64,000 bases of DNA from Pseudomonas lactis. GTDB taxonomy: Bacteria; Pseudomonadota; Gammaproteobacteria; Pseudomonadales; Pseudomonadaceae. Location: positions 124,001 to 188,000 of the forward strand of contig NZ_JYLO01000011.1 of NCBI RefSeq assembly GCF_001439845.1, in the 5' to 3' direction. Each line of letters starts with the position of its first letter. Position 1 is the stretch's first letter. The translations under genes and the position numbers were made by a program. The notes under the pieces were generated by a model, which made no database searches, had not been told where the DNA came from, and worked only from the letters and a program-made list of their open reading frames with translations. Shown piece by piece: positions 53,587 to 62,638 of this stretch.

Positions 53587-54981
53587 ATGGATGATCATGG
53601 ACGTAACCCTTCTTCCGACCAGCCAATCCTTTATGTGCTTGATACCAACGTATTGATCCACGATCCAAACGCACTGCTGAACTTCGAAGAACACCACGTC
53701 GCCATCCCGATGATCGTGCTTGAGGAGCTCGACAAACTCAAAAGCGGCCACCACAGCGTTGCCGCCGAATGCCGCCAGGCCATCCGCCTGATCGACAAGA
53801 CCCTGGGTGAAGCCTCGCCCGAGGACGTTGAAGTCGGCGTACCGATCCAGCGTGGCAAGGGCGGGCCCAAGGGCTTGCTGTCGATCCTGATGAGCAAGCG
53901 CAGCGAGCCCAACAGCCTGCTGCCGGAAAACCTGAACGACAACAAAATCATCAACCAATTGATCGACCTGCATGCGCGCGACAAGGACCTGCGCGTGGTG
54001 CTGGTGACCAAAGACATCAATATGCGCCTCAAGGCTCGAGCGTGTGGGATCGCTGCCGAGGACTACAGCACCGACCAACTGGTCGACGACGTGTCGATGC
54101 TGTCCCGTGGTTATCACATGATGACCGGCTCGTTCTGGGACCGTGTGAGCAAGGTCGAAACCCGTCAGGACCACGGCCGCACCTGGCACCAGGTACAACT
54201 GATCGACAACCTGCCGGCCGTGCATATCAATGAGTTCATCGTCGATGAACAGGGCTTCGTGGGCTGGATCAAAGAGATCCAGGTCGACAAGCTGCTGATT
54301 CTCGACCTGCATCAGGAACCCCTGTTGCACCAGGAAGCCTGGGGCCTGAAACCGCGTGATATCTACCAGAGCCTGGCGCTCTACGCGCTGCTCGACCCGG
54401 ACATCCACCTGGTCAACCTGACCGGCGCCGCAGGCTCGGGCAAAACCATCCTGGCCCTGGCCGCCGCCATCGAACAGACCATGGTCACCAAACGCTATCG
54501 CCGTATCATCGCCACCCGCAGCGTGCAGGGCCTGGACCAGGAAATCGGCTTTCTGCCCGGTACTGAGGCGGAAAAAATGGAGCCGTGGCTGGGGGCGATT
54601 ACCGACAACCTCGAAGCCTTGCACATGGATGACGAAAACACCCATGGCAGCGTCGACTACATCCTCAGCAAAGTGCCGTTGCAGTTCAAATCCCTCAACT
54701 ACATTCGAGGTCGCAGCTTCCAGCAAAGCCTGATTCTGATCGATGAATGCCAGAACCTTACGCCGCACCAGATGAAAACCATCATCACCCGTGCGGGCGC
54801 CGGTTCCAAAGTGGTGTGCCTGGGCAACCTGGCGCAGATCGACACCCCTTACCTGTCCGCGACCAGCTCCGGGCTGACTTACCTGACGGAACGCTTCAAA
54901 GACTTCCCGAACGGCGTGCACATTGCGCTGCAAGGGGTACCGCGTTCGATTTTGGCTGAATACGCCGAGTCCCATCTTTAA
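53587..54981 (+). CDS. PIN domain-PhoH ATPase fusion protein
   Basis: A 464-residue protein of the PhoH2/YlaK type. The N-terminal PIN nuclease domain (about 12-150) has LYVLDTNVLIHDP with the first catalytic Asp, IVLEELDKLKSG and LVTKDINMRLKA. The C-terminal PhoH RNA-helicase-like ATPase has the Walker A GAAGSGKT at about 280-287 and the Walker B LILIDECQN at about 380. Such proteins are thought to unwind and cleave RNA. ATG 53587 is preceded by AAAGGTGA. A strong terminator follows the stop. Confidence 0.93.
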   Translation: MDDHGRNPSSDQPILYVLDTNVLIHDPNALLNFEEHHVAIPMIVLEELDKLKSGHHSVAAECRQAIRLIDKTLGEASPEDVEVGVPIQRGKGGPKGLLSILMSKRSEPNSLLPENLNDNKIINQLIDLHARDKDLRVVLVTKDINMRLKARACGIAAEDYSTDQLVDDVSMLSRGYHMMTGSFWDRVSKVETRQDHGRTWHQVQLIDNLPAVHINEFIVDEQGFVGWIKEIQVDKLLILDLHQEPLLHQEAWGLKPRDIYQSLALYALLDPDIHLVNLTGAAGSGKTILALAAAIEQTMVTKRYRRIIATRSVQGLDQEIGFLPGTEAEKMEPWLGAITDNLEALHMDDENTHGSVDYILSKVPLQFKSLNYIRGRSFQQSLILIDECQNLTPHQMKTIITRAGAGSKVVCLGNLAQIDTPYLSATSSGLTYLTERFKDFPNGVHIALQGVPRSILAEYAESHL

Positions 54982-55002
54982 CTACAGCGAACCTGCCACG
55001 AA

Positions 55003-55040
55003 AAGCCCCGGATTTTTCACGAAGTCCGGGGTTTTTGTTT
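55003..55040 (+). terminator. rho-independent terminator of the PhoH gene
   Basis: AGCCCCGGA and TCCGGGGTTTTTG form a GC-rich stem and loop followed by a T-rich tract, about 22 bases after the stop at 54981. Confidence 0.85.
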
Positions 55041-55277
55041 TGTGCGACATTTGCCTGCGTTAACGCGTCCTGGGTGCTTGTGATCTCTGTAATTATTTTG
55101 TTACATTTTTTCTCGCGGTAAAAACTATAAGAACACTGCAAGACCCCGTCGGAACACCACCTCCTTGATTCGACGAACGCTTGGAAAACCTGTCCAGGGT
55201 TTTCACCGTGACCCTGCCTATTACAAAAGCCCGAAACACCGCTCATTGATGACGCACATATCCAAAGGGAAAGGAAA

Positions 55278-58200
55278 ATGGACGTAGCAGGTAATGGCTT
55301 CACTGTGTCGCAACGCAATCGCACCCCCCGTTTCAAGACCACACCCCTTTCACCCATAGCACTCGGCCTGGCCTTATGGCTGGGCCACGGTTCCATGGCC
55401 AGGGCAGACGACAACCCTTACACCCCGCAGGTACTGGAATCGGCGTTCAGGGCAGCCGTCGCCTCATTCGGCCCTGAGACTGCCGTGTATAAAAACCTCA
55501 GGTTTGCCTACGCGGATATTGTCGATCTTGCGGCCAAGGACTTCGCGGCCCAGTCCGGCAAGTTCGATTCGGCCCTCAAGCAAAACTATGAGCTGCAACC
55601 CGAGAACCTGACCATCGGCGCCATGCTCGGCGACACCCGTCGGCCACTGGACTACGCCTCGCGCCTGGATTACTACCGCAGCCGGCTGTTCAGCAACAGC
55701 GGCCGCTACACCACCAATATCCTGGACTTTTCCAAGGCCATTATCGCCAACTTGCCGGCCGCCAAGCCTTACACCTACGTCGAGCCAGGCGTTAGCAGCA
55801 ACCTCAATGGGCAGTTGAACGCCGGCCAGTCCTGGGCTGGCGCAACCCGTGACTGGAGCGCCAACGCGCAAACCTGGAAGACCCCGGAAGCTCAGGTCAA
55901 CTCTGGCCTGGACCGCACCAACGCGTACTACGCCTATGCCTTGGGCATCACCGGTAAGGGGGTGAATGTCGGCGTGCTGGACTCGGGCATCCTCACCGAA
56001 CACTCCGAGTTCCAGGGCAAGAATGCCCAGGGCCAAGACCGGGTGCAGGCGGTGACCTCCACGGGCGAGTACTACGCCACCCATCCGCGCTACCGCCTTG
56101 AAGTGCCCAGTGGTGAGTTCAAGCAGGGTGAGCATTTCAGTATCCCAGGGGAATACGACCCGGCGTTCAACGACGGGCATGGCACGGAGATGTCCGGGGT
56201 GCTGGCCGCCAACCGCAACGGCACGGGTATGCACGGCATTGCCTTCGACGCCAACCTGTTTGTCGCCAACACTGGCGGCAGCGACAACGACCGCTACCAA
56301 GGCTCCAACGACCTCGACTACAACGCATTCATGGCCAGCTACAACGCCCTGGCGGCGAAGAACGTGGCGATCGTCAACCAGAGTTGGGGGCAGAGTTCGC
56401 GCGATGACGTGGAGAACCACTTCGGCAACGTCGGCGACAGCGCCGCGCAAAACCTGCGCGACATGACCGCCGCCTATCGCCCGTTCTGGGACAAGGCCCA
56501 TGCCGGGCACAAAACCTGGATGGACGCCATGGCCGATGCGGCCCGGCAAAACACGTTCATCCAGATCATCTCGGCGGGCAACGACAGCCACGGTGCCAAC
56601 CCGGACACCAACGCGAACCTGCCGTTCTTCAAACCGGATATCGAAGCTAAGTTCCTCTCCATCACTGGCTACGACGAAACTAGCGCCCAGGTCTACAACC
56701 GCTGCGGTACGTCCAAGTGGTGGTGCGTGATGGGCGTATCGGGCATTCCATCTGCCGGCCCCGAGGGCGAAATCATCCCGAATGCCAACGGCACCTCGGC
56801 CGCCGCGCCGAGCGTTTCCGGGGCCTTGGCGCTAGTGATGCAACGCTTCCCCTACATGACCGCCAGCCAGGCGCGGGACGTGTTGCTGACCACCTCCAGC
56901 CTGCAAGCGCCGGATGGTCCGGACACGCCGGTTGGCACGCTGACCGGTGGCCGCACCTACGACAACCTGCAACCGGTGCACGATGCGCCGCCGGGTACGC
57001 CGCAAGTGCCAGGTGTGGTCAGTGGCTGGGGCTTGCCCAACCTGCAAAAAGCCATGCAAGGGCCGGGGCAGTTCCTCGGTGCGGTGGCAGTTGCTTTGCC
57101 CACCGATACCCGCGATATTTGGGCCAACCCGATTTCCGATGAAGCCATTCGCGCCCGTCGCGTAGAGGACGCTGCCGAACAGGCGAGCTGGGCCGCCACT
57201 AAAGCGCAGAAAGGCTGGCTCAATGGTCTGCCCGCCAATGCCTCGGCCGACGATCAGTTTGAATACGACATCGGTCATGCCCGGGAGCAGGCAACACTCA
57301 CCCGCGGCCAGGACGTGCTCACCGGCAGCACCTACGTCGGTAGCCTGGTCAAGTCCGGGGATGGCGAGTTGGTGCTGGAAGGCCAGAACACCTATTCGGG
57401 CAGTACTTGGGTACGCGGAGGCAAATTGTCGGTGGACGGCGCATTGACCTCTGCCGTGACGGTAGATAGCAGCGCCGTGGGCACGCGCAATGCCGATAAC
57501 GGCGTGATGACCACACTGGGCGGCACCCTGGCCGGCAACGGCACGGTGGGCGCCTTGACCGTCAACAACGGTGGGCGAGTGGCCCCTGGGCATTCGATAG
57601 GCACACTGCGCACCGGCGATGTCACGTTCAATCCGGGTTCGGTGTATGCCGTCGAAGTCGGCGCCAATGGTCAGAGCGACCAGCTCCAAAGCAATGGCCT
57701 GGCGACCCTCAACGGCGGAGTGGTGAACCTGTCCCTGGAGAACAGCCCCAACCTGTTGACCGCCACCGAGGCGCGCAGCTTGCTGGGCCAGCAGTTCAAT
57801 ATCCTCAGCGCCAGCCAAGGTATCCAGGGGCAGTTTGCAGCGTTCGCCCCCAACTACCTGTTCATTGGCACTGCGCTGAACTATCAACCGAACCAGTTGA
57901 CCCTGGCGATAGCCCGCAACCAGACCACCTTCGCCAGCGTCGCGCAAACCCGCAATGAGCGGTCGGTGGCGACGGTAGCCGAGACATTGGGCGCTGGCAG
58001 CCCGGTCTACGAAAGCCTGCTGGCGTCGGATTCCGCTGCCCAGGCGCGGGAGGGCTTCAAACAACTTTCAGGGCAACTGCATTCGGACGTGGCTGCAGCG
58101 CAAATGGCTGACAGCCGCTACCTGCGTGAAGCGGTCAACGCTCGCCTGCAACAGGCGCAGGCACTGGACTCCAGCGCGCAGATCGACAGCCGTGACAACG

Positions 58201-59006
58201 GCGGCTGGGTACAGCTGCTTGGTGGACGCAACAACGTCAGTGGTGACAACAACGCCAGCGGCTACTCCTCGTCCACCAGCGGCGTACTGCTGGGCCTGGA
58301 CACCGAGGTGAACGACGGCTGGCGCGTGGGCGCGGCGACCGGTTATACCCAAAGCCACCTCAACGGCCAGTCGGCGTCGGCGGACAGCGACAACTATCAC
58401 CTGTCGGTCTATGGCGGCAAACGCTTCGAGGCGATTGCCCTGCGCCTGGGCGGTGCCAGCACCTGGCACCGTCTGGACACTTCGCGACGGGTGGCCTATG
58501 CCAATCAGTCGGACCATGCCAAGGCCGACTACAACGCGCGTACCGACCAAGTGTTTGCCGAGATCGGTTACACCCAGTGGACCGTGTTTGAACCCTTCGC
58601 CAACCTCACGTACCTGAACTATCAAAGCGACTCGTTCAAGGAAAAAGGCGGTGCCGCAGCCTTGCATGCCAGCCAGCAAAGCCAGGACGCGACACTCTCC
58701 ACCCTGGGCGTGCGTGGTCACACTCAGTTGCCGCTCACGTCCACCTCGGCGGTGACCCTGCGCGGTGAGCTGGGTTGGGAGCACCAGTTCGGTGATACCG
58801 ATCGTGAAGCTTCTCTGAAGTTTGCCGGTAGTGACACGGCCTTCGCCGTAAACAGCGTGCCTGTGGCCAGGGATGGTGCGGTGATCAAAGCCAGTGCGGA
58901 GATGGCCTTGACCAAGGACACCCTTGTGTCGTTGAACTACAGCGGCTTGCTCTCCAACCGGGGTAACAACAACGGGATCAATGCCGGGTTTACCTTCCTG
59001 TTCTAG
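55278..59006 (+). CDS. autotransporter subtilisin-like serine protease
   Basis: A 1242-residue type Va secreted protease, similar in plan to the PspA/PspB-type autotransporters of fluorescent pseudomonads. An extended signal (IALGLALWLGHGSMARA) ends near residue 46. The S8 protease domain has Asp235 (VGVLDSGI), His301 (DGHGTEMSGVLAA), Asn in NQSWGQSS and Ser507 (NGTSAAAPSVSGAL). Passenger repeats (GQNTYSGSTWVRGGKLSVDG) lead to a C-terminal beta-barrel from about 970 (GGWVQLLGGRNNVSGD) ending GINAGFTFLF. The 296 bases upstream hold its promoter; AAAGGAAA precedes the ATG. Confidence 0.95.
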   Translation: MDVAGNGFTVSQRNRTPRFKTTPLSPIALGLALWLGHGSMARADDNPYTPQVLESAFRAAVASFGPETAVYKNLRFAYADIVDLAAKDFAAQSGKFDSALKQNYELQPENLTIGAMLGDTRRPLDYASRLDYYRSRLFSNSGRYTTNILDFSKAIIANLPAAKPYTYVEPGVSSNLNGQLNAGQSWAGATRDWSANAQTWKTPEAQVNSGLDRTNAYYAYALGITGKGVNVGVLDSGILTEHSEFQGKNAQGQDRVQAVTSTGEYYATHPRYRLEVPSGEFKQGEHFSIPGEYDPAFNDGHGTEMSGVLAANRNGTGMHGIAFDANLFVANTGGSDNDRYQGSNDLDYNAFMASYNALAAKNVAIVNQSWGQSSRDDVENHFGNVGDSAAQNLRDMTAAYRPFWDKAHAGHKTWMDAMADAARQNTFIQIISAGNDSHGANPDTNANLPFFKPDIEAKFLSITGYDETSAQVYNRCGTSKWWCVMGVSGIPSAGPEGEIIPNANGTSAAAPSVSGALALVMQRFPYMTASQARDVLLTTSSLQAPDGPDTPVGTLTGGRTYDNLQPVHDAPPGTPQVPGVVSGWGLPNLQKAMQGPGQFLGAVAVALPTDTRDIWANPISDEAIRARRVEDAAEQASWAATKAQKGWLNGLPANASADDQFEYDIGHAREQATLTRGQDVLTGSTYVGSLVKSGDGELVLEGQNTYSGSTWVRGGKLSVDGALTSAVTVDSSAVGTRNADNGVMTTLGGTLAGNGTVGALTVNNGGRVAPGHSIGTLRTGDVTFNPGSVYAVEVGANGQSDQLQSNGLATLNGGVVNLSLENSPNLLTATEARSLLGQQFNILSASQGIQGQFAAFAPNYLFIGTALNYQPNQLTLAIARNQTTFASVAQTRNERSVATVAETLGAGSPVYESLLASDSAAQAREGFKQLSGQLHSDVAAAQMADSRYLREAVNARLQQAQALDSSAQIDSRDNGGWVQLLGGRNNVSGDNNASGYSSSTSGVLLGLDTEVNDGWRVGAATGYTQSHLNGQSASADSDNYHLSVYGGKRFEAIALRLGGASTWHRLDTSRRVAYANQSDHAKADYNARTDQVFAEIGYTQWTVFEPFANLTYLNYQSDSFKEKGGAAALHASQQSQDATLSTLGVRGHTQLPLTSTSAVTLRGELGWEHQFGDTDREASLKFAGSDTAFAVNSVPVARDGAVIKASAEMALTKDTLVSLNYSGLLSNRGNNNGINAGFTFLF

Positions 59007-59013
59007 CCTTGAA

Positions 59014-59113
59014 TGTAGGAGCGAGCTTGCTCGCGAAAAACGTCAACGATAACGCGTGCACCCTGGGTAAACGCGGCGCCTGTGAGTTTTTCGCGAGCAA
59101 GCTCGCTCCTACA
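59014..59113. repeat. REP doublet after the autotransporter gene
   Basis: TGTAGGAGCGAGCTTGCTCG and its complement CGAGCAAGCTCGCTCCTACA flank a 60-base spacer, immediately after the stop at 59006. It can act as a transcription-end structure. Confidence 0.9.
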
Positions 59114-59187
59114 GGGTGGGATAAACAGCCCTGCGCAAATTTTGACCCACAGGTTTACAATCCCTGCTCCTGATCAGGAGTATCCCT

Positions 59188-59661
59188 GTGCTGACTCATC
59201 TCGATTCCCAAGGTCGCGCCCATATGGTCGACGTCACCGACAAAGCCGTGACGTTCCGTGAAGCGGTGGCGCAAGCGCGGGTGCGCATGCTGCCCGACAC
59301 CCTGCAAATGATTGTCGACGGCGCCCACCCCAAGGGCGACGTGTTTGCCGTGGCCCGCATTGCCGGGATCCAGGCAGCAAAAAAAACCAGTGACTTGATC
59401 CCCCTGTGCCACCCGTTGATGCTCACCGGCGTCAAGGTCGAGTTGAGTGCCGACGGTGCAGACGCGGTTCTTATCGTGGCGCGCTGCAAACTCTCCGGCC
59501 AGACCGGCGTGGAGATGGAGGCCCTCACCGCCGCCAGCGTCGCCGCGCTGACGATCTACGACATGTGCAAGGCGGTGGATCGCGGCATGACCATTGAGAG
59601 TATTCGCCTGCTGGAAAAGCTGGGCGGTAAAAGCGGGCATTTCAAGGCGGATGAACAATGA
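59188..59661 (+). CDS. moaC: cyclic pyranopterin monophosphate synthase MoaC
   Basis: A 157-residue enzyme that, with MoaA, makes cPMP in molybdenum cofactor synthesis. Start is GTG 59188, preceded by AGGAG. Family motifs are VDVTDKAVTFREA, GIQAAKKTSDLIPLCHPL and GVEMEALTAASVAALTIYDM, with the catalytic Lys in MCKAVD. Its stop overlaps the moaD start by 4 bases. Neither moaA nor moaB is here. Confidence 0.97.
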   Translation: MLTHLDSQGRAHMVDVTDKAVTFREAVAQARVRMLPDTLQMIVDGAHPKGDVFAVARIAGIQAAKKTSDLIPLCHPLMLTGVKVELSADGADAVLIVARCKLSGQTGVEMEALTAASVAALTIYDMCKAVDRGMTIESIRLLEKLGGKSGHFKADEQ

Positions 59662-59900
59662 GTATCAACGTACTGTTTTTTGCGCGCTACGCCGAAGCGG
59701 TGGGCTTCGATTCGCTGGAGATGGAAGGTGAGTTTGCCACTGTTGACGGCGTGCGCCTCGCGCTGGCTGCTGACCCGGAATTCGCGGTGCTCAACGAAGA
59801 GAGCCTGATGTGTGCGCGCAACGAGGAGTTGTGCAGCCTGGACGAGCCGGTGCAAGCCGGCGATGAAATCGCCTTCTTCCCCCCCGTGACCGGAGGCTGA
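59658..59900 (+). CDS. moaD: molybdopterin synthase sulfur carrier MoaD
   Basis: An 80-residue ubiquitin-like small subunit. It ends VTGG, the Gly-Gly tail that is thiocarboxylated to donate sulfur, and begins with a strand typical of the fold (SINVLFFARYAEAVG). ATG 59658 overlaps the end of moaC, and moaE starts 2 bases after its stop. Confidence 0.96.
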   Translation: MSINVLFFARYAEAVGFDSLEMEGEFATVDGVRLALAADPEFAVLNEESLMCARNEELCSLDEPVQAGDEIAFFPPVTGG

Positions 59901-59902
59901 AC

Positions 59903-60355
59903 ATGGCCATTCGTGTGCAGGTCGAGGCCTTTGATCCCGGTGCCGAAGTCAACGCCATGCACGCGGCCAATGTGGGCGTGGGCGCGGTGGTGAGTTTTGT
60001 CGGCTATGTACGCGACTTCAATGACGGGCGCGACGTGTCGGGGATGTTCCTGGAACACTACCCCGGCATGACCGAAAAGGCCCTGGCCAAGATTGCCGTG
60101 GAAGCCGAGCAGCGCTGGCCGTTGCTCAAGCTGGAGGTGCTGCATCGTATTGGCGCGCTGGAGCCGGGCGAGCCGATTGTGTTTGTCGGCACGGCCAGTG
60201 CGCATCGCCAGGCGGCATTTGATGCCTGTGCGTTTGTGATGGATTACCTGAAGACGCGGGCGCCGTTCTGGAAGAAGGAAAACACACCGGAGGGGCCGCG
60301 GTGGGTGGAAGGGCGTGATAGTGATCATGCGGCGGCTGACCGCTGGAAGCCCTGA
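59903..60355 (+). CDS. moaE: molybdopterin synthase catalytic subunit MoaE
   Basis: A 150-residue large subunit that turns cPMP into molybdopterin with MoaD. Motifs are GAVVSFVGYVRDFNDGRDV, the His region MFLEHYPGM, HRIGALEPGEPIVFVGTASAHR and the catalytic Lys in FWKKENTPEGPRWVEG. CGGAGG precedes ATG 59903. It is the last gene of this unit. Confidence 0.97.
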   Translation: MAIRVQVEAFDPGAEVNAMHAANVGVGAVVSFVGYVRDFNDGRDVSGMFLEHYPGMTEKALAKIAVEAEQRWPLLKLEVLHRIGALEPGEPIVFVGTASAHRQAAFDACAFVMDYLKTRAPFWKKENTPEGPRWVEGRDSDHAAADRWKP

Positions 60356-60446
60356 GCAGATGCAAGTGCCGGCTTTCAATAGTTTGTCTTTGATCCATTG
60401 TTTTTTGACTGGGTATTGTTAGGTTTATTCGAAATTAGTATATAAG

Positions 60447-60464
60447 ACTGTCAGATCTGACAGT
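60447..60464. promoter_or_regulatory. 18-bp perfect palindrome upstream of an unknown gene
   Basis: ACTGTCAGATCTGACAGT is a perfect palindrome 118 bases before the start of the repeat protein, in an AT-rich promoter region (60356-60582). It is the probable operator of a dimeric regulator. Confidence 0.55.
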
Positions 60465-60582
60465 TGTTGCTGGCTACCGTTATAGGCTTTGATGGTGTTA
60501 GGGCGCCAATGTGCTTTTCAAGTGAGATAACTTCGCTGAGACATTGGCCACATCACCAACAAGCAATAGCGGAAGGTAGGGT

Positions 60583-62586
60583 ATGGTCGCGCACGAGCAT
60601 GCAAGCAGATTATTGAGTTTCAGTATCAGGCGCCCAAATAGAACGAATAGGGCCAATGGCTTGTATGCCAATGGTAACCATCAATGTGAAGTTATCATTG
60701 ATATTGTCAAGCAGCTCCGCGCCGCAGATGGTACGTGGGCCGTTGCCCTCTTGACTGATGAAGAGCGTAGCAGTGTGGCCGTCGTTGAATGGTCTGAGCA
60801 GCATAATGAAAAACTTCCGCGCGGGTGGAGTTGTGATACGCAGAAAAATCGATATGACATTGGGCTCTGGGCGAAAGATTCGGTCAATGAATATTCAAAA
60901 AATACCGTAACTGAATTCGCCAGCCATCCACAGGCCGAGTCTGTAATCCGTTATTTGCGTTGTGATTTAGATGTCGCGGTGGGGCCGGTGCGCTTTATGG
61001 CGCGGATAGTTATTGATGGGAAAATTTATACAACGCATTTTTCCCAAGGCGGAGCGGCCTTTGAGTCATCGGTTACCCTCGTGCCCGAGCAACCGTTTTA
61101 TTTGGATGTTCGAGATCTTGAAGTCTATGAAGATCCTGGCGCGTATTTCGCTTCTAGTTCGAATGCGATAGTGATGGCTGCGGTCTACTATTGGCAACCT
61201 CCAGCAGGGGTGTGTTTTGTCGAAAATAGAGGTATTGCGGAACCGATTAATTTACCGGGTGATGGAGCAGCTTTCGACTCTTCATTGTCGCGAACGGTAG
61301 AGGGCTGGGTAGGGTTGTCCTATAAAGCAGGAACGCTTACCAATAAAAATGAAGTGGGACAAACGCTGGAGATAGGAGAACTCCATCAGGGTTTGGGTGT
61401 GCCTGATGAACATGCGCTGGTGAGATTTAATGAGCGACCTACCATCATGCGTGCGATCAGAGTTGTCAGTAATCGCTTTGTTTTTCCTGAACACCATGAA
61501 CGTAGGTCTTGGCGGTTGTTGGACAACTTTGGAACAGAGCATACGTTTACGTTGGAGGGTGACAGTAAAGGGAATCTGTACTTGCGGAACGCATCGGAAG
61601 TTGGGTCGTACTACTTGGAACATTTCGAGATTGTGCTCCCTAATGGTCAGACATTGACCGACGCTCTTTATTCCAATGGCCGTCATCAGTGCCAGGTAGA
61701 AGTGGAGGTCATCATGATGCAGCGGCGCCCTGATGGAAGTACGGTGCAAGCTAAATTGACGGATGCACAGCGCAACAGTCTGACGTTAACACGCTTTTCG
61801 CTGGATGATCATGAACCGCTTCCTAGCGGTTGGAGTTGCGATAAAGGAAAAAACATATATGACCTCGGTTTGAGAAGCATGGGTGCTGAAGCTGTGCGTG
61901 AGACGGCAACCTCAAAACGACAAAACGCAATGGGCCCGCCAAAGGAAGTGATCAATCGATACCTGCGGGTTAACGCAGGAACCTCTCATGAAAGGGTTCG
62001 GTTCATGGCCGTTATTGACGTAGATGGGACTCGATATACGACTAACTATGTCCATGATGATATTAGCTTTATTTCGTACGTAACGATTGGCTTCGTTCCC
62101 CCGTATAGGTTGTGGGTCAGTGATCTCATACAATACGAGGATCACGATGCATATCAAGATTATTTTTGCGACGTTGATGTATATTATTGGACCCCTAGGT
62201 CGGGGGAGAGGTTTCTTGTTAATCAGGGTCTTGATTCGCCGCTTTTTCTCCATCAGGAAGGGAAAAGTTCCACCTCGTCCTACTGCACAGGGTATATACC
62301 CGATCGAACTTATAAAGGCGGCATCGTATACGGTAAGGATGTCGCCAATCCCAAGGTGGTGATATCCGATATTTCTAAAACCCATCCAGATGGAGACCAG
62401 AAGGTTGTCAGGTTCGACAGGCGCTCTACCATTATGCGCGCGGTCAGGTATCGTGATAATCAATTTTGGGGAGTGCAATTAGATCACCAAAGCAAATGGC
62501 GCTTGTGGGATAACTATGGGTGTGAGCAGGTTTATGTTATCGACTACTCAGATGGTGGGAATTTTCTGGGGTTAAAGGATGGTTGA
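60583..62586 (+). CDS. unknown protein made of two ~310-residue repeats
   Basis: A 667-residue soluble protein with no signal peptide or known domain. GGAAGG lies near the start at 60583. Two related units follow each other (about bases 60655-61590 and 61660-62583). Shared motifs in order are LYxNGxHQC, LPxGWSCDxxKNxYDxGL, RYLR, VRFMAxIxxDGxxYTT, YYWxP and VRFxxRxTIMRA, then WRLxDNxGxE, so an ancient tandem duplication is clear. It is less GC-rich than the core genes and is followed after 52 bases by an Rhs/YD-type gene, which suggests a toxin-related unit. No function can be assigned. Confidence 0.8.
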   Translation: MVAHEHASRLLSFSIRRPNRTNRANGLYANGNHQCEVIIDIVKQLRAADGTWAVALLTDEERSSVAVVEWSEQHNEKLPRGWSCDTQKNRYDIGLWAKDSVNEYSKNTVTEFASHPQAESVIRYLRCDLDVAVGPVRFMARIVIDGKIYTTHFSQGGAAFESSVTLVPEQPFYLDVRDLEVYEDPGAYFASSSNAIVMAAVYYWQPPAGVCFVENRGIAEPINLPGDGAAFDSSLSRTVEGWVGLSYKAGTLTNKNEVGQTLEIGELHQGLGVPDEHALVRFNERPTIMRAIRVVSNRFVFPEHHERRSWRLLDNFGTEHTFTLEGDSKGNLYLRNASEVGSYYLEHFEIVLPNGQTLTDALYSNGRHQCQVEVEVIMMQRRPDGSTVQAKLTDAQRNSLTLTRFSLDDHEPLPSGWSCDKGKNIYDLGLRSMGAEAVRETATSKRQNAMGPPKEVINRYLRVNAGTSHERVRFMAVIDVDGTRYTTNYVHDDISFISYVTIGFVPPYRLWVSDLIQYEDHDAYQDYFCDVDVYYWTPRSGERFLVNQGLDSPLFLHQEGKSSTSSYCTGYIPDRTYKGGIVYGKDVANPKVVISDISKTHPDGDQKVVRFDRRSTIMRAVRYRDNQFWGVQLDHQSKWRLWDNYGCEQVYVIDYSDGGNFLGLKDG

Positions 62587-62638
62587 AGTCATTGGGGGGT
62601 CGATACCTAATGATATTGCTCAATGAGTGGTGATTAAT

